Positions 27,911 to 37,509 of a stretch of 64,000 nt of DNA are shown piece after piece; position 1 is the stretch's first letter, and every line of letters begins with the position of its first letter. Source of the stretch: Roseococcus sp. SYP-B2431 (GTDB taxonomy: Bacteria; Pseudomonadota; Alphaproteobacteria; Acetobacterales; Acetobacteraceae); NCBI RefSeq assembly GCF_004336745.1, contig NZ_SJXD01000022.1, positions 248,001 through 312,000 of the forward strand, in the 5' to 3' direction. The translations under genes were made by a program, and so were the position numbers. The notes under the pieces are model-generated. The model was given only the letters and a program-made list of their open reading frames with translations. It did no database searches and was not told the origin of the DNA.

Positions 27911-28890
27911 TGGTCGCCACCCTCGAAGTCCGTAATCTCCAGACGCATTTCTTCACCCGGGCCGGCGTGGTGAAGGCGGTGGACGGCGTCAGCTTCACCG
28001 TCGGCCGCGGCAAGGTCATGGGCCTCGTCGGCGAGTCCGGCTCGGGCAAGACGGTGACGGGCTTTTCCATCATCGGCCTTGTCGATGCGCCCGGGCGCGT
28101 GGTGGGCGGGGAGATCCTCTTCCACGGCCAGAACCTCGCGCGGCTCAGCGAGGAGGAGATGCGGCAGCTGCGGGGCAACCGCATCGCCATGATCTTCCAG
28201 GACCCGATGATGACGCTGAACCCGGTCCTGCGCATCGACACGCAGATGATCGAGACGGTTCTCGCACATACCAAGGTCAGCCAGGAGGAGGCGCGGCAGC
28301 GCTGCCGAGACGCTCTGGGGATGGTGGGCATCCCCTCGCCGGAGGAGCGGCTGAAATCCTATCCGCACCAGTTCTCCGGCGGCATGCGCCAGCGCGTGGC
28401 CATCGCGATCGCGCTGCTGCACCGGCCGGAGCTGATCATCGCGGACGAGCCGACCACCGCGCTGGACGTGACCATCCAGGGCCAGATCCTGGCCGAGGTG
28501 CAGAAACTGGCCACCAACACCGGCACCAGCCTCATCTGGATCACGCACGACCTCTCCGTCGTGGCTGGCCTCGCCGACGACATCGCCGTCATGTACGCCG
28601 GCCGCGTCGTCGAGGACGGGCCGGTCTCCGAGGTGCTGGACAAGCCGCTCCACCCCTATACCCACGGCCTGATCGGCTCCGTGCCGAGCCGCAACAAGCG
28701 CGGCGAGCCGCTGCGGCAGATTCCGGGCATGACGCCCTCGCTGCTCAAGCTGCCCCCGGGCTGCGCGTTCCGCAGCCGCTGCGATCGCGCCACGCCGGAA
28801 TGCGCGACGCCGATCGAGCTGATGGAGCTGATCCCCGGCCGCCACGCGCGTTGCATCCACCCGCACCTGGAAGAGCAGGTGGCGGCATGA
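27910..28890 (+). CDS. ABC transporter ATP-binding protein, DppD type
   Basis: Cytoplasmic ATPase of the importer, 326 aa. Walker A is GESGSGKT (about 42-49), the Q-loop lies in IFQDPMMTLNP, the signature reads FSGGMRQR, and Walker B is LIIADEPTTALD with the switch His in ITHDL. The C-terminal oligopeptide-transporter extension holds the cysteine cluster CAFRSRCDRATPEC, which in this family can bind an iron-sulfur cluster. The start overlaps the previous stop (TAATG). Confidence 0.95.
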   Translation: MVATLEVRNLQTHFFTRAGVVKAVDGVSFTVGRGKVMGLVGESGSGKTVTGFSIIGLVDAPGRVVGGEILFHGQNLARLSEEEMRQLRGNRIAMIFQDPMMTLNPVLRIDTQMIETVLAHTKVSQEEARQRCRDALGMVGIPSPEERLKSYPHQFSGGMRQRVAIAIALLHRPELIIADEPTTALDVTIQGQILAEVQKLATNTGTSLIWITHDLSVVAGLADDIAVMYAGRVVEDGPVSEVLDKPLHPYTHGLIGSVPSRNKRGEPLRQIPGMTPSLLKLPPGCAFRSRCDRATPECATPIELMELIPGRHARCIHPHLEEQVAA

Positions 28891-29921
28891 GCGCGGCCAT
28901 GGAACAGATCCAGGGCCATGCCCCGGCAGCGGAACGCCCGATCATCGAGCTGATCGGCATCAGCAAGCGCTTCGAGAAGAGGCTCGATTTCATCGGCAAG
29001 CTCGCCCAGAAGCTGGGCGCGCCGGTCCGCGAGGAGATCGTCCACGCCGTGGACAATGTGAACCTCTCCATCCGCAAGGGCGAGGTGGTGGGGCTGGTCG
29101 GCGAATCCGGCTGCGGCAAATCCACGCTGGGCCGCGTCGTGGCCGGCATCATGCCGCCCTCCGACGGCGAGGTGCTATGGCGCGGCCGGAACATCGGCTC
29201 GTTGCAGGGCGCCGAGGCCAGGGAAGCCAAGCTGCGCGCGCAGATGATCTTCCAGGATCCCTATGCCTCGCTGAACCCGCGCATGAAGGTGCAGGACATC
29301 GTCGGCGAGGCCCCGCTGGTCCATGGCATGACCACGCGCGGCGGCTTCGAGTCCTATGTGGACGAGCAGCTGCGCCGCGCCGGCCTCGATCCCACGCTGA
29401 AGAAGCGCTACCCGCACCAGTTCTCGGGCGGGCAGCGGCAGCGCATCGGCATCGCGCGCGCGCTCGCGGTGCAGCCGGAATTCCTGGTCTGCGACGAATC
29501 CGTGGCGGCGCTGGACGTCTCCATCCAGGCGCAGATCCTGAACCTGTTCATGAAGCTGCGCGCCGATCTGGACCTGACCTATCTCTTCATCAGCCACGAT
29601 CTCGGCGTGGTGGAGCATCTCTCCGACCGCGTGGTCATCATGTATCTCGGCCGCGTCGTCGAGCAGGCGCCTTCGGAGGAGATCTTCGCGCGGGCGAACC
29701 ACCCCTACACGGTGTCGCTGCTCTCCTCCGTGCCGCGAATCGAGGCCCGCAAGCGGGCCTTCGCGACCGTGAAGGGCGAGATCCCCTCCCCGCTGAACCC
29801 GCCGCCGGGCTGCCACTTCCACCCGCGCTGCCCGCACGCCTTCGACCGCTGCAGGGTCGAGGTGCCGGCGCTGAAGGAGATCGCGCCCGGACATCTGAGC
29901 GCCTGCCATTTGAATGGCTAG
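28887..29921 (+). CDS. ABC transporter ATP-binding protein, DppF type
   Basis: Second cytoplasmic ATPase, 344 aa. Walker A is GESGCGKST, the Q-loop IFQDPYASLNP, the signature FSGGQRQR and the switch His in FISHDLGVVEH. Walker B reads FLVCDESVAALD instead of the common CDEPVSALD, so the proline after the catalytic Glu is a serine; Asp and Glu are kept and activity should remain. The C-terminal Cys cluster CHFHPRCPHAFDRC is present. An ATGA overlap couples it to the DppD gene. It completes the receptor-BCDF set. Confidence 0.95.
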   Translation: MSAAMEQIQGHAPAAERPIIELIGISKRFEKRLDFIGKLAQKLGAPVREEIVHAVDNVNLSIRKGEVVGLVGESGCGKSTLGRVVAGIMPPSDGEVLWRGRNIGSLQGAEAREAKLRAQMIFQDPYASLNPRMKVQDIVGEAPLVHGMTTRGGFESYVDEQLRRAGLDPTLKKRYPHQFSGGQRQRIGIARALAVQPEFLVCDESVAALDVSIQAQILNLFMKLRADLDLTYLFISHDLGVVEHLSDRVVIMYLGRVVEQAPSEEIFARANHPYTVSLLSSVPRIEARKRAFATVKGEIPSPLNPPPGCHFHPRCPHAFDRCRVEVPALKEIAPGHLSACHLNG

Positions 29922-30037
29922 GTTTTCTGCGCCCTCAAGCGCCGGGCCGCGGCTCCGCCGCCTTGGCTTAGCGCCGCGACGTTAGCGCGCATGGCAAAGC
30001 CGGCCTGGGCGCGCCGGCCGCTGTGCGGCCGGATTCG

Positions 30038-30628
30038 ATGAACGAGGCTCCTCCCTATTTCGCGCAATGGGAATCGGCCGAGCTGGTTCCGGAATTCCTC
30101 GACGGGCGCCCCAGCGCGACCGACCCGCTCTGGGCCGGGAGCGGCGCCGCCGATGTCGCGGAATACGCCCGCTGGGCCCACCACCTCTGCGGCATGGCCT
30201 GCCTGAAGATGGCCATGGCGGCGCGCGGCGAGGTGCACAGCATCCACGCGCTCCGCCGCGAGGTGCAGGCGCTCGGCGGCTACATCGATGAAGGCGGCGA
30301 CGACATCCGCGGCCTCATCTATGCCGGCGCGGTGCAATGGCTGAACGCCCGCGGCATCGCGGCGCGCATCGTGCTGGACGAGCCGCGCCCGGAGCTGGCG
30401 CCGGGCGGGCTCTACATCGCCTCGGTGCATCCGCGCATCCGCACGCCGGAGCTCGACCCGCCGCACCGGGGCGGCCATCTGGTCCTGGTCTTCGGGACCG
30501 ACGAGCAGGGGCGCCTGCGGTTCCACAACCCCTCGGGCCACAGCGAGGCGACGCGCCAGGACGTGCGAATGCATCCGGACGACTTCTCGCGCTTCCACGC
30601 GGAACGGGGCATCCTCCTCCCATCGTGA
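30038..30628 (+). CDS. C39-like papain-fold cysteine peptidase domain protein
   Basis: The 196-aa protein resembles the peptidase C39 family: the nucleophile region AHHLCGMACLKMAM (C51), the later His in HRGGHLVLVFG (H147) and an Asn in RFHNPSGHSE (N164) line up as a Cys-His-Asn triad. C39 domains trim leader peptides of exported peptides, but this one lacks an ABC exporter and has no signal peptide, so its true role is unknown. The ATG at 30038 is preferred over an in-frame GTG at 30023. Its stop overlaps the GTG of the next gene, an MFS transporter, so the pair is translationally coupled. Confidence 0.75.
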   Translation: MNEAPPYFAQWESAELVPEFLDGRPSATDPLWAGSGAADVAEYARWAHHLCGMACLKMAMAARGEVHSIHALRREVQALGGYIDEGGDDIRGLIYAGAVQWLNARGIAARIVLDEPRPELAPGGLYIASVHPRIRTPELDPPHRGGHLVLVFGTDEQGRLRFHNPSGHSEATRQDVRMHPDDFSRFHAERGILLPS

Positions 30629-31794
30629 ATCCGACGACCGACCGCGGCCTGATCTGGGGCACCGCCCTGACCCAGTTCATCGGCTGGGGCACGCTGTTCC
30701 TCCCCTTCAGCCTCGTGCTGGAGCCGATGGAGGCGGAGCTCGGCTGGAGCCGCGGGGAGCTGAACGGGGCTCTCACCCTCGGCCTGCTGGTCTCGGGCAT
30801 GCTCGGCATCCCCGTGGGCCGCTGGGTCGACCGGCAGGGCGGGCGCCTGCCGCTGACCCTCGGCGCGCTGCTGGGCGCGGCGGTGCTGGCGGGCTGGGCG
30901 ATGGTCGACCGGCTCTGGGTCTTCTACCTGCTCTGGATCGCGATGGGCTGTGCGCATGCCACCGCCCTCTGGACGCCGGCCATGGCCATGGTGGTCGCGC
31001 TGGCGCGGCATCCGGCCAAGGCCATCGCCGGCATCACCTTCGTCACCGGCTTTACCGCCACCGTCTTCGTGCCGCTCATCGCGGTGCTGGTGGAGCGGCA
31101 GGGCTGGCGCGGCGCGCTGCTCGCGATGGCTGCGCTGCAGCTCGTGCCCGCCGTCATCGCCTGGGCGCAGTTCCGCGGCGTGACGCTGCCCGCGCCCAGT
31201 CTGGCCGTGGGGCGTGGCGACGCGCTGCGGCGGGCCTTGCGACGGCCGGCCTTCTGGGGCCTGGCGCTCTGCTTCGCGGCGCATGTCTTCATAGGGGTCG
31301 GGCTCGGCACGCATCTCGTCCCGCTGTTGCGGGAGCTCGGCCTGCCGGAAGCGAGCGTGCTGCTGCTGGTGGCCCTGCACGGGCCGACCCAGGTGGCGGC
31401 GCGGGCGATCCTGTACTTCGCCGGAAGCCGGGCCTCGATGCGGGTGGTGGGGGCCCTCGCCGCGCCGCTGCTGGTGCTGGCGCTGGTCTGGCTGGCCATG
31501 GCTCCGGCGGATGTCATCTGGCTGCTGCCCTTCGTGGCCTTCTGGGCCGTCGCGGACGGGCTAATGACCATCGTGCGCGCGGCCGGCACGGCGGAGATCC
31601 TGGGGCGCGAGGGCTATGGCGCCATCACCGGCGCGCTGTCGCTGATCGGCGTCCTGCCGCGCACCGCCGCGCCCTTCGCCATCGCGCTGGTCTGGGAGGC
31701 GGGCGGCGGCTACGGCGCCGTGCCCTGGATGCTGGCCGGCGTCGCGGCCCTGGGCGCCGGCGCCTTTTTGCTGGCCGTGCGGGATCGGGGCTAG
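30625..31794 (+). CDS. MFS transporter
   Basis: The 389-aa product has about 12 predicted membrane helices and the major facilitator loop 2-3 motif as GIPVGRWVDRQGGRLPL. The N-terminus LTQFIGWGTLFLPFSLVLEPMEAELGWSRGELNGALT resembles monocarboxylate-type and oxalate/formate-type MFS proteins. The substrate is not known. The GTG start overlaps the stop of the C39-like gene (GTGA), the only functional clue to its role. Confidence 0.9.
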   Translation: MNPTTDRGLIWGTALTQFIGWGTLFLPFSLVLEPMEAELGWSRGELNGALTLGLLVSGMLGIPVGRWVDRQGGRLPLTLGALLGAAVLAGWAMVDRLWVFYLLWIAMGCAHATALWTPAMAMVVALARHPAKAIAGITFVTGFTATVFVPLIAVLVERQGWRGALLAMAALQLVPAVIAWAQFRGVTLPAPSLAVGRGDALRRALRRPAFWGLALCFAAHVFIGVGLGTHLVPLLRELGLPEASVLLLVALHGPTQVAARAILYFAGSRASMRVVGALAAPLLVLALVWLAMAPADVIWLLPFVAFWAVADGLMTIVRAAGTAEILGREGYGAITGALSLIGVLPRTAAPFAIALVWEAGGGYGAVPWMLAGVAALGAGAFLLAVRDRG

Positions 31795-31930
31795 GCTCAC
31801 CGGCGACCATCGAGGCTTCGCCTGCCGTGCCCAGGGGGTCGCGGCGACACGCATGCGACGAAGAAGCTGTCGTCCCGGCGGCGGCCGAAACTATATGTAC
31901 GACCAACCCAACGGCTTGGAGCAACGCGGC

Positions 31931-32869
31931 ATGGAATACGTCCTTCTGGCGATCGTCGTCGTCGCGGTCATCGCCATCTTCCAGGGCGTGCGGACGGTGC
32001 CGCAGGGAAGCATCTGGACCGTGGAGCGCTTCGGCCGCTTCACCCGGACGCTGGAGCCCGGCCTCAATCTCATCGTGCCCGTCATCGACCGCGTCGGGCA
32101 CCGGATCAGCATCCAGGAGACGGTGCTCGACATCCCCGAGCAGGCGGTCATCACCAAGGACAATGCGGCCGTGCTGGTGGACGGCATCGTCTATTACCGC
32201 GTGATGGACGTGGTGAAGGCCGCCTATCAGGTCGCCGAGCTCGGCAAGGCGCTGGAGGCGCTGGCGATGACCAACCTGCGCAGCGTGATCGGCTCCATGA
32301 CCTTCGACGAGACGCTGAGCAAGCGCGAGGAGATCTCGCACCAACTCATGGCCGTGCTGGACGCGGCGACCGACCCCTGGGGCGTGAAGGTCACGCGCGT
32401 GGAACTGCGCAAGGTCGAGCCGCCGCAGAACCTCATCGAGGCGATGAACCTGCAGATGACGGCCGAGCGCCGCCGCCGGGCCGTGGTCGCCGAGGCCGAC
32501 GGCAAGCGCGAGGCACAGGTGCTGGAGGCGCGCGGCCGGATGGAGGCGGCCGAGATGGACGCCCGGGCCCGTGAGCGCCTCGCGGAAGCGGAGGCGAAGG
32601 CCGTCGAGGTGGTGGCCAAGGCGGGCGAGGGCTCGGGCGGCGCCGCGCTGAGCTACTTCATCGCCGACAAGTACATGGCCGCGCTGCGCGGGCTGGCCTC
32701 CAACCCCTCGACCAAGACGCTGATCATCCCGATGGAATCGGCCTCCATGGCGGGCGGCATCGCGCAGGTGATGGCCTCGCTCTCGGCGGTCGGCGCGCAG
32801 CCGAATCCGCCCAGCCCGCCGGGCTCGGTGCCGAGCATCGTGCCGCCCGGACCCTTCGGCCCCCGATGA
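31931..32869 (+). CDS. SPFH/Band 7 membrane protein (stomatin/QmcA-like)
   Basis: The 312-aa product has one N-terminal membrane helix (MEYVLLAIVVVAVIAIF), the Band 7 domain (about 20-190; VPQGSIWTVERFGRFTRTLEPGLNLIVPVID) and a long Glu/Ala/Arg helical stretch (about 185-245) expected to form a coiled coil, as in flotillin-like scaffolds of membrane microdomains. An in-frame ATG at 31895 exists, but the ATG at 31931 has GGAG at nine bases and puts the membrane helix at the very start. The NfeD partner overlaps its stop, the standard SPFH-NfeD operon. Confidence 0.93.
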   Translation: MEYVLLAIVVVAVIAIFQGVRTVPQGSIWTVERFGRFTRTLEPGLNLIVPVIDRVGHRISIQETVLDIPEQAVITKDNAAVLVDGIVYYRVMDVVKAAYQVAELGKALEALAMTNLRSVIGSMTFDETLSKREEISHQLMAVLDAATDPWGVKVTRVELRKVEPPQNLIEAMNLQMTAERRRRAVVAEADGKREAQVLEARGRMEAAEMDARARERLAEAEAKAVEVVAKAGEGSGGAALSYFIADKYMAALRGLASNPSTKTLIIPMESASMAGGIAQVMASLSAVGAQPNPPSPPGSVPSIVPPGPFGPR

Positions 32870-33306
32870 CCGGCAACGGCATGGGCTGGGCCGTCCTGGC
32901 CGTCATCGCGCTGGTCCTGATGGGGCTGGAGATGCTGCTGCCCTTCACCGTCTTCCTTTGGATGGGCGTGGGCGCGGCGCTGGCCTCGCTGGCCTCCTTC
33001 CTGGGCTTCGGCTGGGGCGCGCAGGTGCTGATGTTCCTGGTCGGCTGCTCCGGCAGCCTGGCGGTCTGGTACCTCCATCGCGGGCGGAAGCGCGAGCGCG
33101 GCGACGTGTCGCGGCCGGACCGGGTGCTGCAGGGGCTGCGCGGCATCGCCATCGGCGACATCGCGCCGGTCGGGCGGGTGCGGGTCGCCGATGGAAGCTG
33201 GGCGGCGCGCTCGCGCGGCGGCATGGCGATTCCCGACGGGGCGACCATCATCGTGGTCGGGCATGACGGGCCGACACTGATCGTCGACCGGCCGGAAGCG
33301 GCCTGA
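32866..33306 (+). CDS. NfeD-like membrane protein
   Basis: The 146-aa protein has two to three membrane helices (about residues 5-75, including [25 protein letters not shown]) and a C-terminal soluble OB-like domain (about 85-146, with [14 protein letters not shown] and [11 protein letters not shown]) as in short NfeD1b proteins. These assist the neighbouring SPFH protein in membrane quality control. Its ATG overlaps the SPFH stop (ATGA). Confidence 0.92.
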   Translation: MTGNGMGWAVLAVIALVLMGLEMLLPFTVFLWMGVGAALASLASFLGFGWGAQVLMFLVGCSGSLAVWYLHRGRKRERGDVSRPDRVLQGLRGIAIGDIAPVGRVRVADGSWAARSRGGMAIPDGATIIVVGHDGPTLIVDRPEAA

Positions 33307-33320
33307 AGGGAAGACGCCCG

Positions 33321-33719
33321 ATGGATATTCAGCGCGCGGGCTCCAAGCCCTCCGGAAAGGGGCCACCGGACTGGTTCACCGGCACGGTTCGGATCGACCC
33401 GTTGTTCAGCGCGCCCGATCCGGCACGCGCGAGCGGCGCCCTCGTCACCTTCGAGCCCGGCGCCCGCACGGCCTGGCACACCCATCCCTTCGGCCAGACG
33501 GTCATCGTCACCGCCGGCTGCGGCTGGGTCCAGCGGGAGGGCGGCCCGGTCGAAGAGATCCGGCCGGGCGACGTGGTCTGGTTTCCGCCGGGCGAGAAGC
33601 ACTGGCACGGCGCGACCGCCTCCACGGCGATGAGCCACATCGCCATCCAGGAACGGCTCGGTGCCTCGCCGGTGGAGTGGATGGAGCAGGTGACGGACGA
33701 GCAGTACCTCGGCCGGTAG
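33321..33719 (+). CDS. Small cupin-domain protein
   Basis: The 132-aa single-domain cupin shows the two metal-binding motifs: [17 protein letters not shown] (first, with His-x-His) and [17 protein letters not shown] (second, with the late His). Such proteins form dimers and belong to a group that includes manganese-dependent hydroxynitrile-lyase-like and carboxymuconolactone-associated cupins; substrate unknown. It lies 14 bases after the NfeD gene on the same strand and could be its operon tail. Confidence 0.9.
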   Translation: MDIQRAGSKPSGKGPPDWFTGTVRIDPLFSAPDPARASGALVTFEPGARTAWHTHPFGQTVIVTAGCGWVQREGGPVEEIRPGDVVWFPPGEKHWHGATASTAMSHIAIQERLGASPVEWMEQVTDEQYLGR

Positions 33720-33736
33720 CAGGCCGGCCGCCCGCG

Positions 33737-34147
33737 TCAGATGCTGCCGCCGGTTCGCGTCAGGTCGGGATCGATCCCGTAGTAGCGGTCGATCCTGTCG
33801 CGCCAGTCGGCATCCTCCCAGCTGCGACCGGCGTCGTAGTCCGGCGCGGCGGAGAGCTGGCTTTCGGTGATGGAGGTGACATAGCCCTCCTTGCCGGGCT
33901 CATAGCGGAGCTGCGACCAGGGCACCGGAAAGAACCTGGCGCCAAGACCGAGAAAGCCGCCGAAGGACATCACGGCATAGGCCACCCGGCCGCTCACCTT
34001 GTTGATCATGACGCTCTGGATCGAGCCCAGCCAGGTTCCCGTCGGATCGTAGACGGCCGTGCCCTCCACCTTCTCGGAGGAGATCAGCCCGGCTGTCTCG
34101 TCGCGTTGCGCGCTGCCCTTGAGCTCGGTCGTGCGGATGTCGCTCAT
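33737..34147 (-). CDS. PRC-barrel domain protein
   Basis: The 136-aa soluble protein has a PRC-barrel (about residues 18-95: LISSEKVEGTAVYDPTGTWLGSIQSVMINKVSGRVAYAVMSF is spread over the first strands) and a charged tail with DADWRDRIDRYYG. Stand-alone PRC-barrel proteins of this type are common in stress-related gene groups of Alphaproteobacteria. The ATG at 34147 follows GGAGG; the longer open frame is not needed. The same-strand SDR gene lies 58 bases upstream. Confidence 0.9.
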   Translation of the reverse strand: MSDIRTTELKGSAQRDETAGLISSEKVEGTAVYDPTGTWLGSIQSVMINKVSGRVAYAVMSFGGFLGLGARFFPVPWSQLRYEPGKEGYVTSITESQLSAAPDYDAGRSWEDADWRDRIDRYYGIDPDLTRTGGSI

Positions 34148-34205
34148 GATGGTCCTCCGAAGGAATCCCTGCCGCGAGAACCGGCCAGGGCGGACGGGGT
34201 TTCCG

Positions 34206-35165
34206 TCAGGCGCTGGAATAGCCCCCGATGACCGGCAGCACCTCGCCCGTGATGAAGCTCGACATCTGCGGGGAGGCGAGGAAGACATAGGCCGGCGCCA
34301 GCTCCTCGGGCTGGGCGGGGCGTTTCATCGGCGTGCCCTCGCCGAACTTCTTCGCCTTCTCCTTGTCGTCGCTGGGGTTGAGCGGCGTCCAGACCGGCCC
34401 CGGCGCCACCGCGTTCACGCGGATGCCGCGCGGCAGCAGCGCGCCCGAGAGCGCCCGCGTGAAGGCATGGATGCCGCCCTTGGTCATGGAATAGTCCACG
34501 ATCGAGGCGCTGCCGAACATGCCCGTCACCGAGCCCGTGTTCACGATGGCCGAGCCGGGCTTCATGTGCGGCAGGCAGGCCTGCGCCATGTGGAAATAGC
34601 CGTAGAGGTTGGTCTTGAGCGTGAGGTCGAAATGCTCCTCGGTCAGATCCTCGAAGCGGCTGACATGCAGCTGGAAGGCGGCGTTGTTCACGAGCACGTC
34701 CACCGTGCCGAATTCCTTCACGACCTGGGCGACGGCCTCGTCGCAGAAGCGGCGGTCGCTCACGTCGCCGGCGACGGTCAGGCCGCGGCGCCCCTCCAGC
34801 TCCACCGCCGCGCGCGTCACGTCGGCGTCCACCTGCTCCTCGTCGAGGTGGAGGATCGCCACATCCGCGCCCTCGCGGGCGAAGAGCACCGCGACGGCGC
34901 GGCCGATTCCGGAATCGCCGCCGGTGACGATCGCCTTCTTTCCCTCCAGCTTGCCCGAGCCCTTCCAGTAGGGCGCGTCGTAAAGGGGCGCGAGTTCCTG
35001 CTCGGATTCGATGCCGGGCTTCTCCAGGAGCTGATCCGGGAAGGGCGGCTCGGGATAGCGGCGGGCGCCGGCCTGCATGGCGCCCTTCATCTCTTCCTTG
35101 GGGCGGGCCTTGTCGGCTTCCTGCACCTGCTGCTGCACGGCGCGCTGACGGGCGGTGACGTTCAT
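34206..35165 (-). CDS. SDR-family oxidoreductase (glucose/ribitol dehydrogenase-like, YhdG/GsiB-associated type)
   Basis: The 319-aa protein carries a 65-residue N-terminal extension with PEPPFPDQ and then a classical SDR: TGGDSGIGRAVA (cofactor), NNAAFQ, the catalytic Ser region TGSVTGMFGS and Tyr-x-x-x-Lys as YSMTK. This long SDR type (as B. subtilis YhdF and E. coli YghA) is linked to general stress. The ATG at 35165 has GGAGG before it. It shares its neighbourhood with PRC-barrel, AsmA and YciE-like genes, consistent with an envelope/stress island. Confidence 0.92.
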   Translation of the reverse strand: MNVTARQRAVQQQVQEADKARPKEEMKGAMQAGARRYPEPPFPDQLLEKPGIESEQELAPLYDAPYWKGSGKLEGKKAIVTGGDSGIGRAVAVLFAREGADVAILHLDEEQVDADVTRAAVELEGRRGLTVAGDVSDRRFCDEAVAQVVKEFGTVDVLVNNAAFQLHVSRFEDLTEEHFDLTLKTNLYGYFHMAQACLPHMKPGSAIVNTGSVTGMFGSASIVDYSMTKGGIHAFTRALSGALLPRGIRVNAVAPGPVWTPLNPSDDKEKAKKFGEGTPMKRPAQPEELAPAYVFLASPQMSSFITGEVLPVIGGYSSA

Positions 35166-35284
35166 GGCGGAGCCCTCCTGGTTGCCGGAGAGAACGACCT
35201 GCGCGCCCCGATGTTGCATGGCGCCCGCACGCAACCCGCGCCGCTGTCGGCGGGTTACCCCGGGAACGCCAGAGGACGTCCGCG

Positions 35285-37408
35285 ATGCGCATTCCCCGGG
35301 CCTTGCGATGGTTGCTCGGCATCACCCTTCCCCTCCTGCTGCTGGTCCTGCTCTTCCGCTGGGACTGGCTGATCCCCATCGTGGAATCGCGCGCCTCGGC
35401 GGCGCTGGGCCGGCCGGTGACCGTGGCGCATCTGCATGTCCGGCTCGGGCGGGTGCCGGAGATCACGCTGACCGATCTGCGCATCGCCAACCCTGACGGC
35501 TTCCCGGCCGACCCGCCCTTCGCCCTGGTCCCGCGCGCGGTGATCTCGGTCGAGGCCTGGCCGCTCCTCCGCGAGCAGCGGCTGGTCGTGCCTTCCGTGG
35601 CGCTGCACCAGCCGGCGCTCGAGCTGCTGGGCAAGGAGGATGGCGCGAACAACTACACCTTCGAGGCCCTGGCCGGCGGCTCCGGCGAATCCGGCGGCGG
35701 CGGCGGCCCGCTGATCCGTCGGGTCAGCATCGTCGAGGGCCGCTCCCACGTCGCGCTGGAGGCGCTGGAGGCCGATTTCAACCTGCAGATCGCGACGCAG
35801 GAGCCGGAGGGCCAGGACCCCACCGTCACCCTTCGCGCCGAGGGCACCTACGCGGCGCAGCCCATCACGGGCGAGCTGGTCGGCGGCGCGCTGCTCGCCC
35901 TGCAGGACGCCGCCCGCCCCTGGCCGGTCCGCCTGCAGCTGGCCAACGGCCCGACCCGGGTGACGCTGGAGGGCACGGTGCAGGAGCCGCTGGCCCTGCG
36001 CGGCGCCGACCTGCGGCTGACCCTGGCAGGGCCGGACATGAAGCTGCTGATGCCGCTGACCGGCGTGCCGATCCCGACCACGCCAGCCTATCGCGTCGCC
36101 GGTCGCCTCGACTTCGAGGAGGGCCGCATCCGTTTCCGCGAGATGCAGGGCACGGTCGGCCGCACGGACCTGGGCGGGGAGATCATCATCGCCCCGGACG
36201 CCGCGCGCCCGGCAACGGAAGTCCCGCTGGCGCCGGCCGCCGGCGCCGCCCAGCCGCAGCGCGGCGCCCGGAACCAGGCGCCGCCGCCGGAGCCGCGCGC
36301 CGCCGCCACCCAGGCTCCGCCTCCGGGGCCCGCGCCCAACCGCCGGAACACCGCGCAGAGCACCGTCCCGGCCGACCGCCGGCCCGAAAGCACGCGACCG
36401 CGGCCGGACATCACCGCCAATCTCCGCTCCCGCCGGGTGGATCTCAACGACCTCGCCGGCTTCATCGGCGGCGACCCGCAGCCCGGCCAGAGCAACGCGC
36501 GCCCGGGCCGGACGCTGCCCGATGCGCCGCTCAGCCTGCCGCGAATCCGCGCCGCCAATATCCATCTCGTCTACGACGGCCAGCGCATCGAGGGTCGCAG
36601 CATGCCGCTCGACAACCTCCACGTGAAAATGGACATCGTCGACGGCGTCATCCAGATCCATCCGCTGCGCTTCGGCGTGGGCGCAGGCCGCATCGAGGCC
36701 CAGTCCAGCCTCACCCCGCAGGAGGATGGCGGGCTGCGCACCGAGACGCAGGTCTCGTTCCAGCGCATCGACATCTCCCGCCTGCTCGGCGTGACCGGAG
36801 CCGGGCAGGGCGCCGGCACGCTGGGCGGCCGCGCGCAGATCACGGGCAGCGGCAAGTCGCTCGCCGAACTGCTGGCGCGCGGTAATGGCGGCGTGACGCT
36901 CACCATGGCGGGAGGCGAGGTTTCCGCCCTGCTGGTCGACCTCGCGGGGCTGCGGCTGGGCAATGCGATCTTCTCCGCCCTCGGCCTACCGAACCGCACC
37001 AGGATCGAGTGCTTCGTGGCCGATCTGGGGCTGCAGCGGGGCGTACTGAGCTCGCGCGCCATCCTGCTCGACACCGAGGACGTGCTGATCACCGGCACGG
37101 GGAATGTCAGCCTGGCGCAGGAGCGGATCGACATGCGGCTGAACACGGATTCCAAGAGCCTGACGATCGCCGCCCTGCCCACCTCCTTCCACATCACCGG
37201 CAGCTTCGCCGACCCCTCCGTGGCGCCGGACCTCACGGAACTCGGCATAAGGGGCGGCCTCGCGGCCGCGCTGGGCTTCGTCGCCGTGCCGCTGGCCATC
37301 CTGCCCACGATCCAGTTCGGCATCGGTGACGACCCGCGATGCCGGAATCTCGTGTCCCAGGCCGGCCGCACCCGGGAGCAACGCGGCCAGCCGCAGCGCC
37401 GCCGCTGA
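35285..37408 (+). CDS. AsmA-family protein
   Basis: The 707-aa protein starts with a membrane anchor (ALRWLLGITLPLLLLVLLF) and has the AsmA N-terminal domain (GRPVTVAHLHVRLGRVPEITLTDLRIANPDGF) and a C-terminal AsmA-like region (about 480-660, SLAELLARGNGGVTLTMAGGEVSALLVDL), separated by a low-complexity Pro/Arg/Ala linker (about 310-380). AsmA proteins form long periplasmic beta-grooves thought to move phospholipids toward the outer membrane. It starts a plus-strand group divergent from the SDR gene. Confidence 0.93.
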   Translation: MRIPRALRWLLGITLPLLLLVLLFRWDWLIPIVESRASAALGRPVTVAHLHVRLGRVPEITLTDLRIANPDGFPADPPFALVPRAVISVEAWPLLREQRLVVPSVALHQPALELLGKEDGANNYTFEALAGGSGESGGGGGPLIRRVSIVEGRSHVALEALEADFNLQIATQEPEGQDPTVTLRAEGTYAAQPITGELVGGALLALQDAARPWPVRLQLANGPTRVTLEGTVQEPLALRGADLRLTLAGPDMKLLMPLTGVPIPTTPAYRVAGRLDFEEGRIRFREMQGTVGRTDLGGEIIIAPDAARPATEVPLAPAAGAAQPQRGARNQAPPPEPRAAATQAPPPGPAPNRRNTAQSTVPADRRPESTRPRPDITANLRSRRVDLNDLAGFIGGDPQPGQSNARPGRTLPDAPLSLPRIRAANIHLVYDGQRIEGRSMPLDNLHVKMDIVDGVIQIHPLRFGVGAGRIEAQSSLTPQEDGGLRTETQVSFQRIDISRLLGVTGAGQGAGTLGGRAQITGSGKSLAELLARGNGGVTLTMAGGEVSALLVDLAGLRLGNAIFSALGLPNRTRIECFVADLGLQRGVLSSRAILLDTEDVLITGTGNVSLAQERIDMRLNTDSKSLTIAALPTSFHITGSFADPSVAPDLTELGIRGGLAAALGFVAVPLAILPTIQFGIGDDPRCRNLVSQAGRTREQRGQPQRRR

Positions 37409-37509
37409 GGCACCGGAGCCACAGCGCGCAGAACGAACGCGACACCATGCAACCCCCTGCGGGTCCACGCCGTTTGCCCGAACACCACGTCACACAACAG
37501 GAGGCAGTC

